DNA of 64,000 bases from Erythroxylum novogranatense (GCA_029891385.1 CM057229.1:3039001-3103000); one strand, 5' to 3'; positions 11,201 through 23,260 are shown, counted from the first letter of the stretch. The notes: generated by a model not told the origin, from the letters alone. Made by a program: numbers and translations.

Positions 11201-11683
11201 AGAGTTATGTTGATGCTCATAGAAAGGAGATGGAGTATGAAGTCGGTGAGAAAGTGTTCCTTAAGGCGTCTCCTTGGAAAGGAGTATTGAGGTTTGAAGA
11301 AGGGTAAGTTGAGTCCGAGGTATGTGGGTCCTTATGAAATCCTTGAGAGGATTGGACCACTGCCTCTGAGTTGGCGTTACCTCGGAGTTATCATGATTCA
11401 CGATGTTTTCCATGTGTCTATGTTGAGGAGGTATAGATCGGATCCTTCTCACATCATTGAACCGTGAAATTCGGTGAGGATGATCTGAGTTATGAGGAGC
11501 AACCGGTGGAGATTTTGGATACAAAGGACAAAGTCCTCAGAAACAAGACGGTTTAGTTAGTCAAAGTTCTTTGGAGGAACCATTCAGTAGAGGAGGCTAC
11601 TTGGGAGCCATTGGAAGCCATGCGGGAGAAGTATCCGCATCTCTTCGATGATTCAGGTAAATTTCGAGGACGAAATTTCTTTT
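11201..11683 (+). pseudogene. pol: Element B integrase C-terminus with chromodomain-like tail
   Basis: Pieces in several frames read GEKVFLKASPWKG, then a FHVSMLRRYRSDPSH-type segment, then LVKVLWRNHSVEEATWEPLE and REKYPHLF, ending in RGRNFF before the polypurine tract. The VLWRNHSVEEATWE block is typical of the chromodomain region of plant chromoviruses, which targets insertion to particular chromatin (family knowledge). At least three indels and a TAG (11554-11556) break it. Confidence 0.82.
11659..11678 (+). promoter_or_regulatory. Hairpin before the polypurine tract, element B
   Basis: AAATTTCG, loop AGGA, CGAAATTT: a perfect 8-bp inverted repeat that also encodes the last residues of pol. 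Equivalent hairpins occur in A, E and, imperfectly, F and H. Confidence 0.6.
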
Positions 11684-11697
11684 AAGAGGGGGAGAAA
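11684..11697 (+). promoter_or_regulatory. Polypurine tract of element B
   Basis: AAGAGGGGGAGAAA abuts the 3' LTR; it primes plus-strand DNA synthesis. Confidence 0.93.
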
Positions 11698-12350
11698 TGT
11701 TAGGCCCCGAATTTTTTTTATGATGACATTAAGCATGAATTGTGATGATTATGTGATTTAGACTTAGTTTGATTTATTTTGGAATAATAGTGGATAATTG
11801 AGGTATAATTGCGTTTAATATGGTTTAAATAAGGCATTAGAGGATTAAATTATGTGAGGGCATTTTGGGAAATTCACTTAAGTTTGAATGGGTTTAGGCA
11901 TAACGAGGGTAAGTTGGTCTTTGTTCCATGCCTTAGGTTAAGAGGAAAGAAAAGAAGAAGAAAAGAAAGAAAGGAAAATAGAAGAGAAGAGAAAGAGGAA
12001 TAGAAGAAAAGAAGAGAAGAATCTTGACGGTGGAGGAGAGAAGAGAAGAGAGTTTCGATCTTTGCGATTTCGATCGATTTGAAGTGCTTTCGGGTAAGTT
12101 CCTCTTCGTTTAACCTTGTTTAGTTGGATTGAACCTTGAGATGAAGTGATTGTGAGAGAATCGAAGGTTTTAGGGTTTTAAGGCAAAAATGATGAGATTT
12201 CTTGGGTTGATGCATTTGTGACTGATTTTGAGTTGTTAATGGACTAGAAATGTAGTTTGAGACTTGATCTACACTTTGGCTGTGTTGCATTTGTGTTTGG
12301 AGAAGGATTGAATTGTGAAAATGCAGAAAAGTCAGGTTCGGAGTTGTTCT

Positions 12351-12570
12351 CCAGGCCCGTACGTCGCGACGTGCGTATGAACACGCCGCGACGTTCGAGT
12401 TCGTCGCGATGAGTGAAAATTAAATTCGCCAAAATGTGTGAGGACGGTTAAATCATGACGTGCGAACTTTATGTTCGCCATGACGGCGTAGTAGTGTGCT
12501 TGCATGGCACACTAATAATCGCCATGACGAAGCGAAAGCCCGTTAGCCGCCGCCTTGGCGAGCCCCCTGT
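12351..12570. repeat. CpG-rich repeat block in B 3' LTR
   Basis: Counterpart of 5331-5512, partly decayed (for example CGCCATGACG where the other copy has CGCCGCGACG). Confidence 0.7.
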
Positions 12571-12829
12571 TATCCGAAAGTGAGATTTTCATATTTTTTT
12601 AAGGGATATCTTTTGATGTGGATGTTTGTTTGAGGTGATTTTGGATTCGTTGTGATCTAGAAATTAAGGACTACGAGTTGTATGAAGAAGGGAAGTTTGG
12701 AATTTGTTTCGAAGGGTTCGGGATTTGAGAGGAAAGTCGCAGATAGACCTTTAATGCTTATTTTGATTGTCAAGCTTATTGGAATATTTGCTATGGATAT
12801 TAATTGTATGAAAACTTGGTTTATTATAG

Positions 12830-12899
12830 GGAACCAAGCTAATTTGACCCAATCGCAAGAGGAAGGACAGCAGTGAGTCTGATACTCAAGCGATACTAG
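12830..12899 (+). other. Intron-like cassette in B 3' LTR (70 nt)
   Basis: Same boundaries (TTATTATAG before, GTGGGTAAT after) and same length as the 5' LTR copy. Confidence 0.45.
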
Positions 12900-13934
12900 G
12901 TGGGTAATATGTTTATGGTTATTGTGTGTATGGGCAAATTGCCTGATGTATGCTTGCTTGCATGATGTGACATTACTTGTATTGAATTCTATGAGAATAT
13001 TGAACTAAATGTGAACTTGCATTATGATTAAAAATATGCATGGCTTGATAGGCCTTATGGCAATGGACAAGAATGTGAATTGAGAAAATGTGAGAAATGC
13101 TTTAAGCATGAATCGAATGGACTATGTGAATTGTTTGGGTAAGAGAGTTACGGATGGAGTCACGTGCACGTTGACAGTAAAGCCTTCTCCCGGCTACCCG
13201 CAGGGCAACGAGATCCTTGAGAAATCGGACTCGGATAGTTCTGGATTTACCTTTGGTTTATCCGGATCGTTCTGAACTCTCGAGCCAATTGTTTGTGCAT
13301 ACGATTGATTTGATGAGCATAACATATGATGGATTTGATAGACTTGTTACATAATGATTGTTATGTTGGGAAATAGAAATTTCATGACTATGGTTATATG
13401 AATGTGAATAAAATTGATGAATTGTGATTGCTAGTGATATATGAATATATGCTTGATTGTGTGGCTCGTTGCCAATGGCTATAAGCGTATATGCCATCGA
13501 GCTTTAGCTCACCCCATTACTCTCCCTCCTCGGTGTAGATCGAGGCGATTTGTCGACCTTGCAGGCATCGAAACTTGAGCTAGTTAGGAGCTTGTCTTAA
13601 GTTAGTACTTTGATTAGCCCACCAGCATTTCATCATGGAGCATACCTTTGTATTTTGTGATTAAATTTCATTTTGTATTATGTTATCTTTCGAAAATACT
13701 GGTTGAATTCCTTTGAATGACAATGGCATATGTTTTATGAATTTGAGATGAGTAATGCATGTTTAGAATGCATGTGTGGAAGATGTATATGTATGAGTAT
13801 ATATATTGTTATACGAATCGATTGGTTCTGTGTATGGATGTTGGGATCGGGTCCGAAGGTATATGGAGCGCCCGTCGCAGGAGCGACTCGAGGGGCTACC
13901 TCGGGAATTGGGGACTCGGGACCCGGGCCCAACA

Positions 13935-13939
13935 AAATT
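13935..13939. repeat. Target-site duplication of element B, right copy (aaatt)
   Basis: Matches 4663-4667 exactly. Confidence 0.92.
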
Positions 13940-16570
13940 GGTCTTCTCGAGGGATTAGAGGTAACTGATGACGTGATGATAATAGCAAGTGATTGATAAA
14001 GATTTGTATGAATAGTAGATATATGATAGTAATAAGAAATTCTCTTTTGCAGAAGAACTTCACTAAGTTAGATTAAGCAGATCAGATGGTTTGTATGAAT
14101 ATTGATCAATGAAAGATCAGAAAAAAAAAGAGGGATATGTAATGATTCGAAAGCGAGTATTGGAGTCCTATCCCTAGCGGAGACTCAAGTAAAAAAGGTA
14201 GAAGATACTACTGAGACTGTATGTATTTTGTTTGATGTCAAGGATTCAACCATGAGGGTGGATTCCTACATTGAGGAAGCACTAATTGCCAATATGAGGA
14301 GTACATCAGTTCACGTTATGTTTTGGATATGTATGTTTGGGAAAACAAGTTTATCCGATGAAGGTGTGACAAGCACAGGAAGCTAAGATTTCAAATAAAC
14401 TAAAGTGTGTGGAGGAAAGCAGACATCAGAATACGTCAATGCGAAATATGAGGAAATCTAAAGAGTGGAGTAAATCAGTCAGGAAAGGTAGGACAATTGA
14501 GAATTGGAAAATAACAAGCGATAAGATTTCCTCAATGAGGAATCAGTTATTTGAGGAATGACTAGAACCAATGGTGGGCATATGGAGTTCTGACGATGTT
14601 TGGTCAAGTTAACAAATTCCCTGACAATACTATAGTACTGAAGAGTAAAGTGATCCAAGCGAGGTTTGATGATATGTTAAGTGTATTCGAAGAGTGGGGA
14701 AAAATATTTTGACTACTTGAGGAAAATGAGTAAATTATATGAGAGACGAAGGTAAGGAAAATTTTGAGGATATTAAATATATCATTTGGAATTGGGAATT
14801 CAGTAGTATGCAACGGTGTTGCTTGAGAGATCAGGATAAGATCCACGAAGTAAAATAAATGCGAATTGGATTTGGATAATGTGATTAGGATTGAGTTTGG
14901 ATTTTCGGGTGGAGGTCCGAGAAATTTTGTGATTTGTTAGCTGGTGTATAGAAGTATTTAAAGTTATTTGCAGGTTTTGGGTTTTAATATACAGCCGTAA
15001 TGCTGTCCGATTTTTGTATGGTAGTCTATGGATTTGTGTGGTAAATGTCAGTTGATAAAAGAGAGGAACGATAAGATTTTATATAAGTCATGTGTGCGAT
15101 TCTTTGGCAAAAAGGCATATAAGTTTTGTTATAGATATGTATTGATGTAGGGAATTAAGTTATAAATTTTTATATGATTGTATATGCATTGGATCGGGGA
15201 ATGCGTTAGAGTAAATTGGGAATTTGTATATGAAGTTCGCATACGATTTGCAGTACGCAAATGATTGCCGAAAAGTTGGAGACATTATATATACAAAGAA
15301 GATTTTGGTATGTAAGATATCGATCATGCAATTAAAGTACGTATTGAGTTGAAGAAATTGGATGCGAGATGGAGACAATGGATAGAGTACGGGAAGTTTA
15401 TGTTGTACAAATGAGTATTCAAAAATGGTAAAGCTAGTGTTGTAATCAGACGTATTGAATAGAGAATTCAATAGCAGTAAAGCATGAATTCAGTTTTAGA
15501 GGTTATCAGATTAAGTGCAATAAAGAGTGCTGGATAGAGTCGAGTTCGGGAAAAATGAAGTGCCCTTAGTCACTGGAATGTAGGATCGGTTTCGCATGAG
15601 CAAAGCTCAAATTGAGGATATAAAAATTGGGAACCCTTCCAAGAAAGCGAAAATGAATGTGAATTTTGAGCTCGAGTAGGAAAAATGATACTGGGTGGTT
15701 GAGATAAAAAGTATGCGTACCGGTAAAGATGATTGAGCAAAGAGACTGTCAGAAAAGGATAAGTGGTGATTTAAACTATACGTCCTAGAAGAAATATGTC
15801 AAGTGACGGAGAGTTTAAATTATCGACGGTCTAAACTGTCGGAGATATGTTTGAAGTCTATAGTGTGGAGATCATGGGAATATGAGACCAATGTATGGTT
15901 CTAATTGACGTTAAGCATCACGATCATTGTTATCGTGATTTCAATAGAATACTGTATGAGGAGTCTGATGAGAGAAAGAGCCATCGCATTGTATTATGAT
16001 GAGTAAGGCCTACTGGTCATTGGAGGCTACAATTGGAGACGTTATGGACAGACGAGATTAAGTAATTCAAGAAAGATGGATGAATTAGGCAGATCCGTGC
16101 CAAGAACATGAAATACAGTGAGATAGGCATAAGAGGCAAATGTACTGATACTAAAGTGATGTGAATTGTCTAGTAAAAGATGATTTGTCTTTGAGGAGAT
16201 CACCTTAAAGGGTGTGTGCTTACATGAGGTGCAAAGTGTGCTCAAGTTAAGACAAAGAATTGACTAAGCCCGCGACGAAATTGAGTAGTTAGTGCTACTG
16301 CTAAAGATGTTTTGGATTCTAAATGTGATGTACGTGAGTATGTTAAGGAAATACTGATATGATATGGTATTGGTTTTATCGACACAGGAAGTGGGAAAAC
16401 TGTGAGTAGTCTGAAAAATAATAAGGAACGAGTTACGAAAGCGAGTGGTCAAATAAGGGGTTGAAAGACCGAGCGAGTATGTTGACCACAGCCGTTTGAA
16501 AGAAAGTATTCGAGTGAAGACGTTAAGTGGGAATTGCAGGAACATCCTGCACTCCTTATCGATCAAATAA

Positions 16571-16590
16571 GAATTTCGAAGACGAAATTC
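16571..16590 (+). promoter_or_regulatory. Hairpin before the polypurine tract, element A
   Basis: GAATTTCG, loop AAGA, CGAAATTC: perfect 8-bp stem. Compared with B, the outer A-T pair is replaced by G-C on both arms, a compensatory change although the reading frame here is dead. Confidence 0.6.
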
Positions 16591-16595
16591 TTTTT

Positions 16596-16608
16596 AAGAG
16601 GGGGAGAG
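16596..16608 (+). promoter_or_regulatory. Polypurine tract of element A
   Basis: AAGAGGGGGAGAG just before the 3' LTR, nearly identical to that of B. Confidence 0.9.
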
Positions 16609-17250
16609 TTATTGGCCCCTGAATTTTTCGTATTGCATTAAGCATGATTATAATTCAATTTAATTGGATTATGAGATTTAATCTTTAAAGTTTGTTATGT
16701 AAATGTTGGTCGAATTTATTTTATGGCTTGGTTGTATGAACAGTGGTAAAATGTGTTAGGGCATTTTTGTCATGGCACTTAAGGATAGAAGACTTAAGGC
16801 TTAAATGAAAGGGGCAAAATTGACATTTCACGTTTATTGAGAATAGAAATTAGAAGAAGAGGAAAGAAGGAAAAGAAGAGGAATATAGAAGAAGAGAAGA
16901 AGAGGAGTATCGTGAAAGAGGAAGAAGAGAAGAGAAAAGGGATTTTCGATCTTTACAGTTTTTGACAAGTTCGGGAAATTTTCGGGTAAGTTTTGCTTGT
17001 TTTAATCTTGTTTCAGTTGGATTAAACCTAAAGGTAGGTTGAATGTATGAGAATCGGTGGTTTAGGGTTTTAAGGGAAAAATGGATAGATTTCTTTGGGT
17101 TGATGAATTTTGTGCTTGTTTTTAGTTGTAAATGGGTTAGAAATGTATTCTAAGTCTTGAATCAAGGTTTAGATGTGTTGCATTTGCGTTTGCGGAAGGA
17201 TTGAAGTGAGAAAAGCTGGAAAATTTGGGGTTCGGGGTCGGTTCCCCGAT

Positions 17251-17460
17251 CCGCACGTCGCGACGTGCTCTTAAGCACGCCGGGGCGTGCGAGGAGAGGT
17301 ACGCCGCGTGCATCCAGGGTGCACGTCGCGGCGTGCAGAAAGATATTATGCCTGCCATGCCAAGACATGAAGATGCACGCCGTGGCTTAACGTCCGTAAT
17401 GTGCGCCATGGCGCCTAAGGGCCGTTCACAAGGGCGAAGGTGGCCTCATCGCGCGAACCC
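17251..17460. repeat. CpG-rich repeat block in A 3' LTR
   Basis: Partner of 1451-1685; several CpG sites changed or deleted relative to it. Confidence 0.75.
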
Positions 17461-17840
17461 CTATTTCCAGCAGCGATGAATTTTGTTATTTTTGTTATAT
17501 CTTGGGCCGTAGATACCCAAATGAGGTGATGTTTGACTCGTTGTAAAATAGAAACAAAGTTATACAAGTTGCAGATTATAAGACTCGTAAAGTTTGGCCA
17601 GAAGTTGGGTATAGATTCTTGTTTCAGCATAAGGATAGTCTCAACTTGTTTGGTGTATAACTTTTGGGTTTTTGAACCAAATTGAATGTTTTTGGAGTCA
17701 ATAGAAATGTAAGACAATGAGGACTTTTATGGAAAAAGTGACCCGAATGTTTGGACTTTGGCAGAGTTTGGGTTTGTTTAGAATTTATCTTAGTAAATGT
17801 GTGATTTTTGGGTCCCTAATTTGTATTCCTATTTGAATAG

Positions 17841-17894
17841 GAATTTTGCATTTGATTAAGGGAATCAAGGAAGGCAAGAGGATCAAGATGAGAG
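17841..17894 (+). other. Intron-like cassette in A 3' LTR (54 nt)
   Basis: Preceded by TTTGAATAG and followed by GTATCT, as in the 5' LTR. Confidence 0.4.
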
Positions 17895-19231
17895 GTATCT
17901 TTTATGCATGTATCCGAGCAAGGATTTCAGGTGGGTTTCATGTTTATAATTTAGTAATAAGCCACTAAAGTTTTCTCCCAAATCAATAATGATTTCAATT
18001 ACTTCATAAATATCGTTTTGTTTCTATTGAATGGTTTGCAAACTTTCTACATGTTTCAGCATATGAACTTTTCTGATGAATTTCAAATAAAGATGAAAAT
18101 GCATTGAACATTTTATGTCATGCCTTGGAAAAATTCATGGCATTTTGTATATTCGGAAAGGAAAGAATAGAGCATGAAAATTACGAAAGCTTCGATAAAA
18201 TGCTTTGAGCATGAAACGAATGGTTATATGCTATGTTTGGGTGAGAGAGTAACGGATGGAGTCACATGCACGTCGACGTATAGCCTTCTCCCGGCTGCCC
18301 GCTTGAGGCCACGAGATCCTTGAGAAATCGGACTCGTTTTGTTTACGGTATAAACTTCGGTTTATCCGAATCGTTTTACGGTACTCTTGAGCCATTTGTT
18401 TGTGCATTGCATCTATGAATTGTCAAGTATGTGCATAAATTGAGCATTTTATATTGATGATTGAATGAATATGTTGTGTTGATGTGATAACATTTTTCCA
18501 CTATGAAATTACACTTTCCAACTACGAGTTTGAACTCAGAATTTCGGATTTGACTGAAAATTTGGGAGCAAAGCGTTTTATGAACTTATTATGATTTTTG
18601 TACAAAAAATGAACTTTTTCAATGGTTTTGCTTGTTCTTCATTATAAACCTGTTACCCACGAGCTGTAAACTCACCCCCCTTCATTCCCATCCACAGGTG
18701 ATGAGAAGAAGATCGGGTGAAGGGAAGTGAATGTTTCGACTTATATGCGTACATATTGTATTATTCTAAGTTAGATTGGCATTAGAAATTATGGGATCTG
18801 AATCTTTGTATATTCGGATATTCGATCTTGGTATTGTATTGTGGCGTGCAATGCCATTAAAGGTTGTAGCATTCTATCCTTTGATATTAAGTGAGAATTT
18901 GGTTTACTTGAGGGAGTTATGGTTATGATATGATTTTTGAACTAAAAATTTTGGTTATGCATATGTATTTATATATCGAAATAAGTTTGTAAGCTTCGCG
19001 ATTTCTGTGGTATACACCAATGTTCTGGTTCAATGATCGGATTCCGAGTACGGAGCTCATCATGTTTAGTAGCAGAGTAAGAAGAGATTTCAGCAAATCA
19101 CGCTTCAGTAAGACGGTATTTTTGTACCGAGGTTGGGTTTCGAAAACGTGGCCCGACATCTGCGGTATCAAACCAGGTTAATAAGTGTTATGGTTTTGGT
19201 TTGAGTTGGGTTCCGAAAACGGGTTCCAACA

Positions 19232-19236
19232 CTATA
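19232..19236. repeat. Target-site duplication of element A, right copy (ctata)
   Basis: Matches 805-809. Confidence 0.85.
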
Positions 19237-19508
19237 TACCCAGTCTGTCATAGTAGAGGCAACGCAATGAAGCACAGTAAACAGTCCGTCACAGTAGAAG
19301 CAACGCAATGAAGCACAGTAAATAGTAAGCAATTTGACAATCAGCACATAAAAGCACTTCTATGTCAAATCTCCCAATTCATCGGACCATCCGTGTCTGG
19401 AGCCCAGTCATAAACAAACACAATCACTAATCCCACCATTATTCTCCACAGTTGTATAAGTGCAAAATATAAACAGATAATAATTAAGGAACCATCTAGG
19501 TTACTCAC

Positions 19509-19574
19509 CTGTACTTCCGAGATAATACCTGGAAGTCTCAATAACGTCGGTGGATCGACGCTCCAAATGTGCCT
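19509..19574 (-). other. Intron-like cassette in LTR C (66 nt, minus strand)
   Basis: Preceded on the minus strand by TTATAG and followed by GTGAGTAACC. It aligns with the 64-nt cassettes of F and E (shared start AGGCAC, GCGTCGATC core and ...ACAG end). Confidence 0.5.
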
Positions 19575-19929
19575 CTATAACAGTGCAATTGCATACACAT
19601 TACTGAATGTATAGGCAGAACTATTTAAAGATGCACATGTATCAATGAAAATGTGTACAATGCATGTTCGTTACATTCCCGGTATCATTCCATAAATCAT
19701 ACTGTAAAAATGTTCCCCTATGTCCAAAGAAACCATAGACACTAAAATCGCTCAATTCGGACGTCAAAAGGTCCAAAAATCGCTACCCGATCCCCTCACT
19801 TTAATCTAACCAATTTTTGTCAATTTTGCCTTTAAAAATCCCACTTTCATATAGAAATGAAATTAAATGATTCACGAATCCGATGCCTCGAGAATCAAGA
19901 CAATCGAAGGTCGGATGGACAAGTTACAT

Positions 19930-20075
19930 GTCCTAGTCGATTAGGCGGAGGATTCTAAGTCGACTTACCCTCCTATGCATGTGTAAGACAACTTACCTGA
20001 GACTACAAGTCGACTTACACTCCTGTGCATGTGTTAGTCGACTTATCCAAGTCGACTTACACTACTACAATGCCA
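19930..20075. repeat. GTCGAC palindrome array in LTR C
   Basis: Four copies of AAGTCGACTTAC-like units, mixed with CCTATGCATGTGTAAG spacers. This occupies the first intron-like segment of C, in the same general place as the CpG arrays of A, B and E. Confidence 0.7.
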
Positions 20076-22296
20076 GATCTGCACAACTTCCACCGACATA
20101 CCAACTTCCATAGGGCATAACTTCCTCCTCCGAACTTCAAATTGAACAAACTTGGTGTATTTTATAGAGAAAAGAGAGCTCTACAAGTTTCATGAAGGAC
20201 ACAAAAACTACTTGCACCTATAAGGGTGTCAAAAATACACTCAAAATTACTGCCTTCACAATGCCTCTCAAAACAGTGCAACATTTTATAAAATCCATAA
20301 ATTCTCATTACCTTTGCGAAAAATTACAAGATTTATGCCAAAAGAAATATCAGAATGTGGCCTACAACTTTTATGAACAACATGAAATCAAATTCAATTT
20401 CTAAGTAGGTCAAACAATTCAATGAACGATTACCTAATCAAATCACTGAATCAAGTAAATTTTCTAAAAACATAAATTCTTGTAAAAATGCCAAATATTT
20501 TCATACTTTACACCCAAGAAAAGCTCAAACAGAATACTACACTTCTTATGAAGGGCTTAACAACCAATTCCATCTCTAACAACTCAAAACTGTCATGCAA
20601 GTGGCTGCCCTGATCACTGGTCAATGACCCAACTTAAGTCCAATATTTGAAAATTCATAACTCCCAATTCTGATATCCAAAAATAGTATAGTATATCCCA
20701 TTTTCAAGATAATTGCTTCCTATACAACTTTCCAGAAGATCACTTGAGCCAATTCAAATCACAAAAATCTGTAAATTTGCTTCCAATCACAATACTCACA
20801 AAACCTACACTTATAGCTAGGTTTCACCCAAAAATGCATATAACCAGTCAATAGTTAACAATTCATAACTCCCAACGTACATATCGAAAAATAGGAAAAT
20901 CAGTGGCAATGGAAAGCTAACAGGATAGGCTTAAACTTTTATTAAGACCATTTTCACCAATTCCTCCTAAATCAATCTAGAAAAATCATCAAAGTTTCAG
21001 GTCATCTAATTCGGATACTGTTCACACAGCCAGTATAGTTCACCTTCAAGGCAGAAATTCAACCTCTTCAAGTTACAATTAGACAACACTTATTTCACAA
21101 GAAATTGAAACCAAACATCTAAAGTTTAATTTAGCACAAACCTCACCTCATTAGCTTAACCACACAATTAGTTATGGCAAAAACATTAACCCATGTACAA
21201 ATGACAATTTCCAGTTTTGATACTCAATTCAATTCCTTTCATTCCCTTGTCAATTCTACTTCACTTAGCATTCAATTTACTCACCTATTCAACCTAACTT
21301 TCATCAAGTCATACACAAACATAACCTTATACCCAACAACTCAAACTATAGGTTTCATTAAATCAAGACATCATAACACATATTTAATGAACAATAGTTC
21401 CCAATTAATGCATCAAACTACTAAGAAAAGAACATAATTAATTTCTTACCTACTTTAAAGCTTCCAACTCCAACTCTTCAATTCTTTAATTAATACTCCA
21501 ACTATTATCCTATCTCTCCTTCACACCGTCATAGTAAGGAAGTAGGAGGTTTAAGCTTGTAAGGAAAGCACTTAAGTTGGAGGATTTTCGAAAAATTTAT
21601 GAAGAGGAAGAAGAGGAGAGTTTTCGGAGGAGGAGAACTACACAAAAGCAAGGGAACTCTTTCATTTGTTGCAAAAGGATTGAAAGTGCCGTGGGTGAAT
21701 GGAAGAAATAAAGCAAGTAAATCATCTTTTCATTCCTTCCACTAGAATAATCGAGAACACTAGCAAACATTCAATGCAAGTGATATGTGTCAATTTGACA
21801 CTAGTCCATGGTAAAGAAGAAAAAGACAAAACTAATTAATGGTCTTTGATAAAATAATCCAAATAAAAAAATCAAATTGTCAAACCATTTTCAAGGGTCC
21901 CAATTTTGGTTCCCACATAATGCACCCAATAGTCCAGTACCATTGGACAGAAATTTTTGATACCGAAATTCAACCGGTTCGCCACTTGGCATTTTTTTCC
22001 GGTCCGAAAATTTTCCTGAAAAATTCCAGAAAATTTCCTAAAATTCCCTTAAAATATAAAACACACAAAGACTCAATCCAAATAATTTTTTAAATACAAT
22101 TGCCATGTAATTCACAACCACATTCCATTTAGACACAAATACCGAGAAATATCATGAATGCATGTACAGTTAAGTTTATGTGCAATTCCACTATTCACGT
22201 GTAATGATATGCATAAATATTGCAACCCAATACTAAACACTCTCGGCCCCTTTTCAAATTACTATTTTACCCTTCCAATGGGGGTGGGATGTTACA

Positions 22297-23260
22297 GCGG
22301 GAATGTGCAGTACGTTCTGTTTTGGACCGAACCAGACCATTTGATGTGTTATGTGTTTTGTTTTCGTTTCTAAGTGTAATGCATTGCATATTTTGAAAAT
22401 GTTTAAGAAATATTGACTTTGTTCATGAAATGTGAAAAAAATGTGAAAATTTTGAGAAATAAATTATTGTGGTTTTTCAGCCGAAAATTTATCGTAATTG
22501 TTTGACAATGCTTTGAAAAGTTTGAGAAATAACGGATTTGCCAAATCTTTCTAACATGAAACTTCTGAAATAAATGGCAAAGGTTTTTTCAAAAATGTTT
22601 TCGCTTATTTTTCAATTTATAAATATATTATCCACGAGCTTTGTGCTCACCCCCCTTTCATCCCCATATCTAGGTATAGAGCAGGAGATCGGATGAAAGA
22701 TTGTCAAGACCGTTTGTTCGATTGTGTATAGCGTGTATTTTGTGTAAAGTTGATTTTGGTATTGCTATGGTATATGGCTGAATTGCCATTGATGTATTTC
22801 GAGCATGTATTTCAGAATGTATGAGGATTACGAATTTGTATATATATTTGAATATGATGTATATGAATCTTGAATTGTGTATTTGGACTTTGCTATGGTT
22901 GGGATGTGTGTAGGATTATGAATGAGAATTGTTTGAGATATGATTGTGGATTGGGCTTTGGATGAGATGAATTATGAAATTGGGTATGGTTTTGATATAT
23001 GTTATGTAATTGGATAAATTAGTTTGTATACGAGTTTGAATGTGAGGAATACGAATTGGGTATGGAAAATGGCTTGAAGTGGTTTAGAAATAGGATTTCG
23101 TTTGTTTATGTTGAAATCCCGGATGGAGGGTCCGGTGGATTTTGATAATTGTGTGACTGCTTAGGAATTTTAGAAGTGTTTATTTACCAATTGCAGGTTT
23201 TGGGCTTTTACAAATGCAGCCGTTATGCTATCCGATTTTCGATAAAATTGGTTTTATGGC
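22297..23260 (+). mobile_element. Element D, left part: LTR-like sequence
   Basis: Resembles the second half of the A LTR: CCACGAGCTTTGTGCTCACCCCCCTTTCATCC with a TATCTAG acceptor-like site, then GAGATCGGATGAAAG and a GAATTGCCATTGATG block. It ends in a GCAGGTTTTGGG...CAGCCGTTATGC segment that also lies inside the A pol fossil (14950-15010). C interrupts it on the left. I see no primer site, so the border with the internal region is uncertain. Confidence 0.5.

Larger units (their letters stand above)
4668..13934 (+). mobile_element. Element B: near-complete Ty3/gypsy chromovirus-type (Tekay/Del-like) retrotransposon, nested in A
   Basis: A 9267-bp element with paired LTRs (2215 and 2237 bp), exact aaatt duplications, Met-tRNA primer site, polypurine tract, and gag-PR-RT-RNaseH-IN-chromodomain order. 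Clade assignment rests on the gene order, the RT and IN motifs ([18 protein letters not shown]), the chromodomain-like VLWRNHSVEEATWE tail and the long LTRs. It is inactive because of stops and frameshifts in gag and pol. It is the best candidate here for the type of element that supplied enzymes to the non-coding relatives. Confidence 0.92.
11698..13934 (+). repeat. Element B 3' LTR
   Basis: Starts TGTTAGGCCCCG and ends CCCAACA, with the target duplication next to it. It is very similar to the 5' LTR; visible differences cluster in the CpG block and at CAG/CTG trinucleotides. Donor-like GGTAAGT has its GT at 12094; cassette at 12830-12899. Confidence 0.93.
13940..16609 (+). pseudogene. Element A fossil pol (RT, RNase H, integrase tail), right of B insertion
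   Basis: No usable frame, but the DNA still aligns in order with B pol. At 14584-14700, GAGTTC...GATG...TTAAC.AAT and FDDMLSVFEEW correspond to the RT [20 protein letters not shown] stretch. At 15334-15465, KYVLS*, then TGGAGACAATGGAT, then GGTAAAGCTAGTGTTGTAATC correspond to RNase H KYLLS...RRW...GKANVVAD. At 16125-16212, RHKRQMY...LSLRRSP matches the integrase C-terminus. At 16520-16600, VKWELQEHPALL matches the chromodomain tail. Stops and indels are everywhere. A 190-bp block (14870-15060) between RT and RNase H looks like LTR-type sequence, also seen at 23100-23260. Similar fossil sequence fills D, E, F and G. Confidence 0.7.
810..19231 (+). mobile_element. Element A: non-autonomous Ty3/gypsy LTR retrotransposon, interrupted by B
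   Basis: Two LTRs (810-3456 and 16610-19231), a Met-tRNA primer site, a polypurine tract and a 5-bp duplication define a complete insertion into LTR C. The internal region (3457-4667 plus 13940-16609, about 3.9 kb) carries a short gag-like reading frame and decayed pol but no intact gene. It is about 0.9 kb shorter than the internal region of B. It is probably mobilised in trans (inference). Confidence 0.88.
16610..19231 (+). repeat. Element A 3' LTR
   Basis: Begins TATTGGCCCC, ends CCAACA, and is followed by ctata. It is highly similar to the 5' LTR. Differences concentrate in the CpG block (17251-17460). Cassette copy at 17841-17894. Confidence 0.9.
19237..22296 (-). mobile_element. LTR C, right fragment (5' part of a minus-strand LTR)
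   Basis: On the minus strand it starts TGTAACATCCCACCCCCATTGG at 22296 and is homologous over most of its length to the F LTRs. Together with 173-804 it makes an LTR of about 3.7 kb lacking its last ~170 bases. No polypurine tract lies upstream of its start, so it is a 5' LTR or a solo LTR inserted in D; the predicted duplication is gcggg (22297-22301). Intron-like features on the minus strand are a donor GGTAAG (GT at 21449-21448), a cassette (19574-19509) and the acceptor at 387-386. The 60-90 residue frames at 20192-22093 have no coding support. Confidence 0.8.

Noticed and set aside
20192..22093. Small plus-strand frames of 60-90 residues as host genes
   Set aside because: They lie in the antisense strand of LTR C and are not preserved in the homologous F LTRs.
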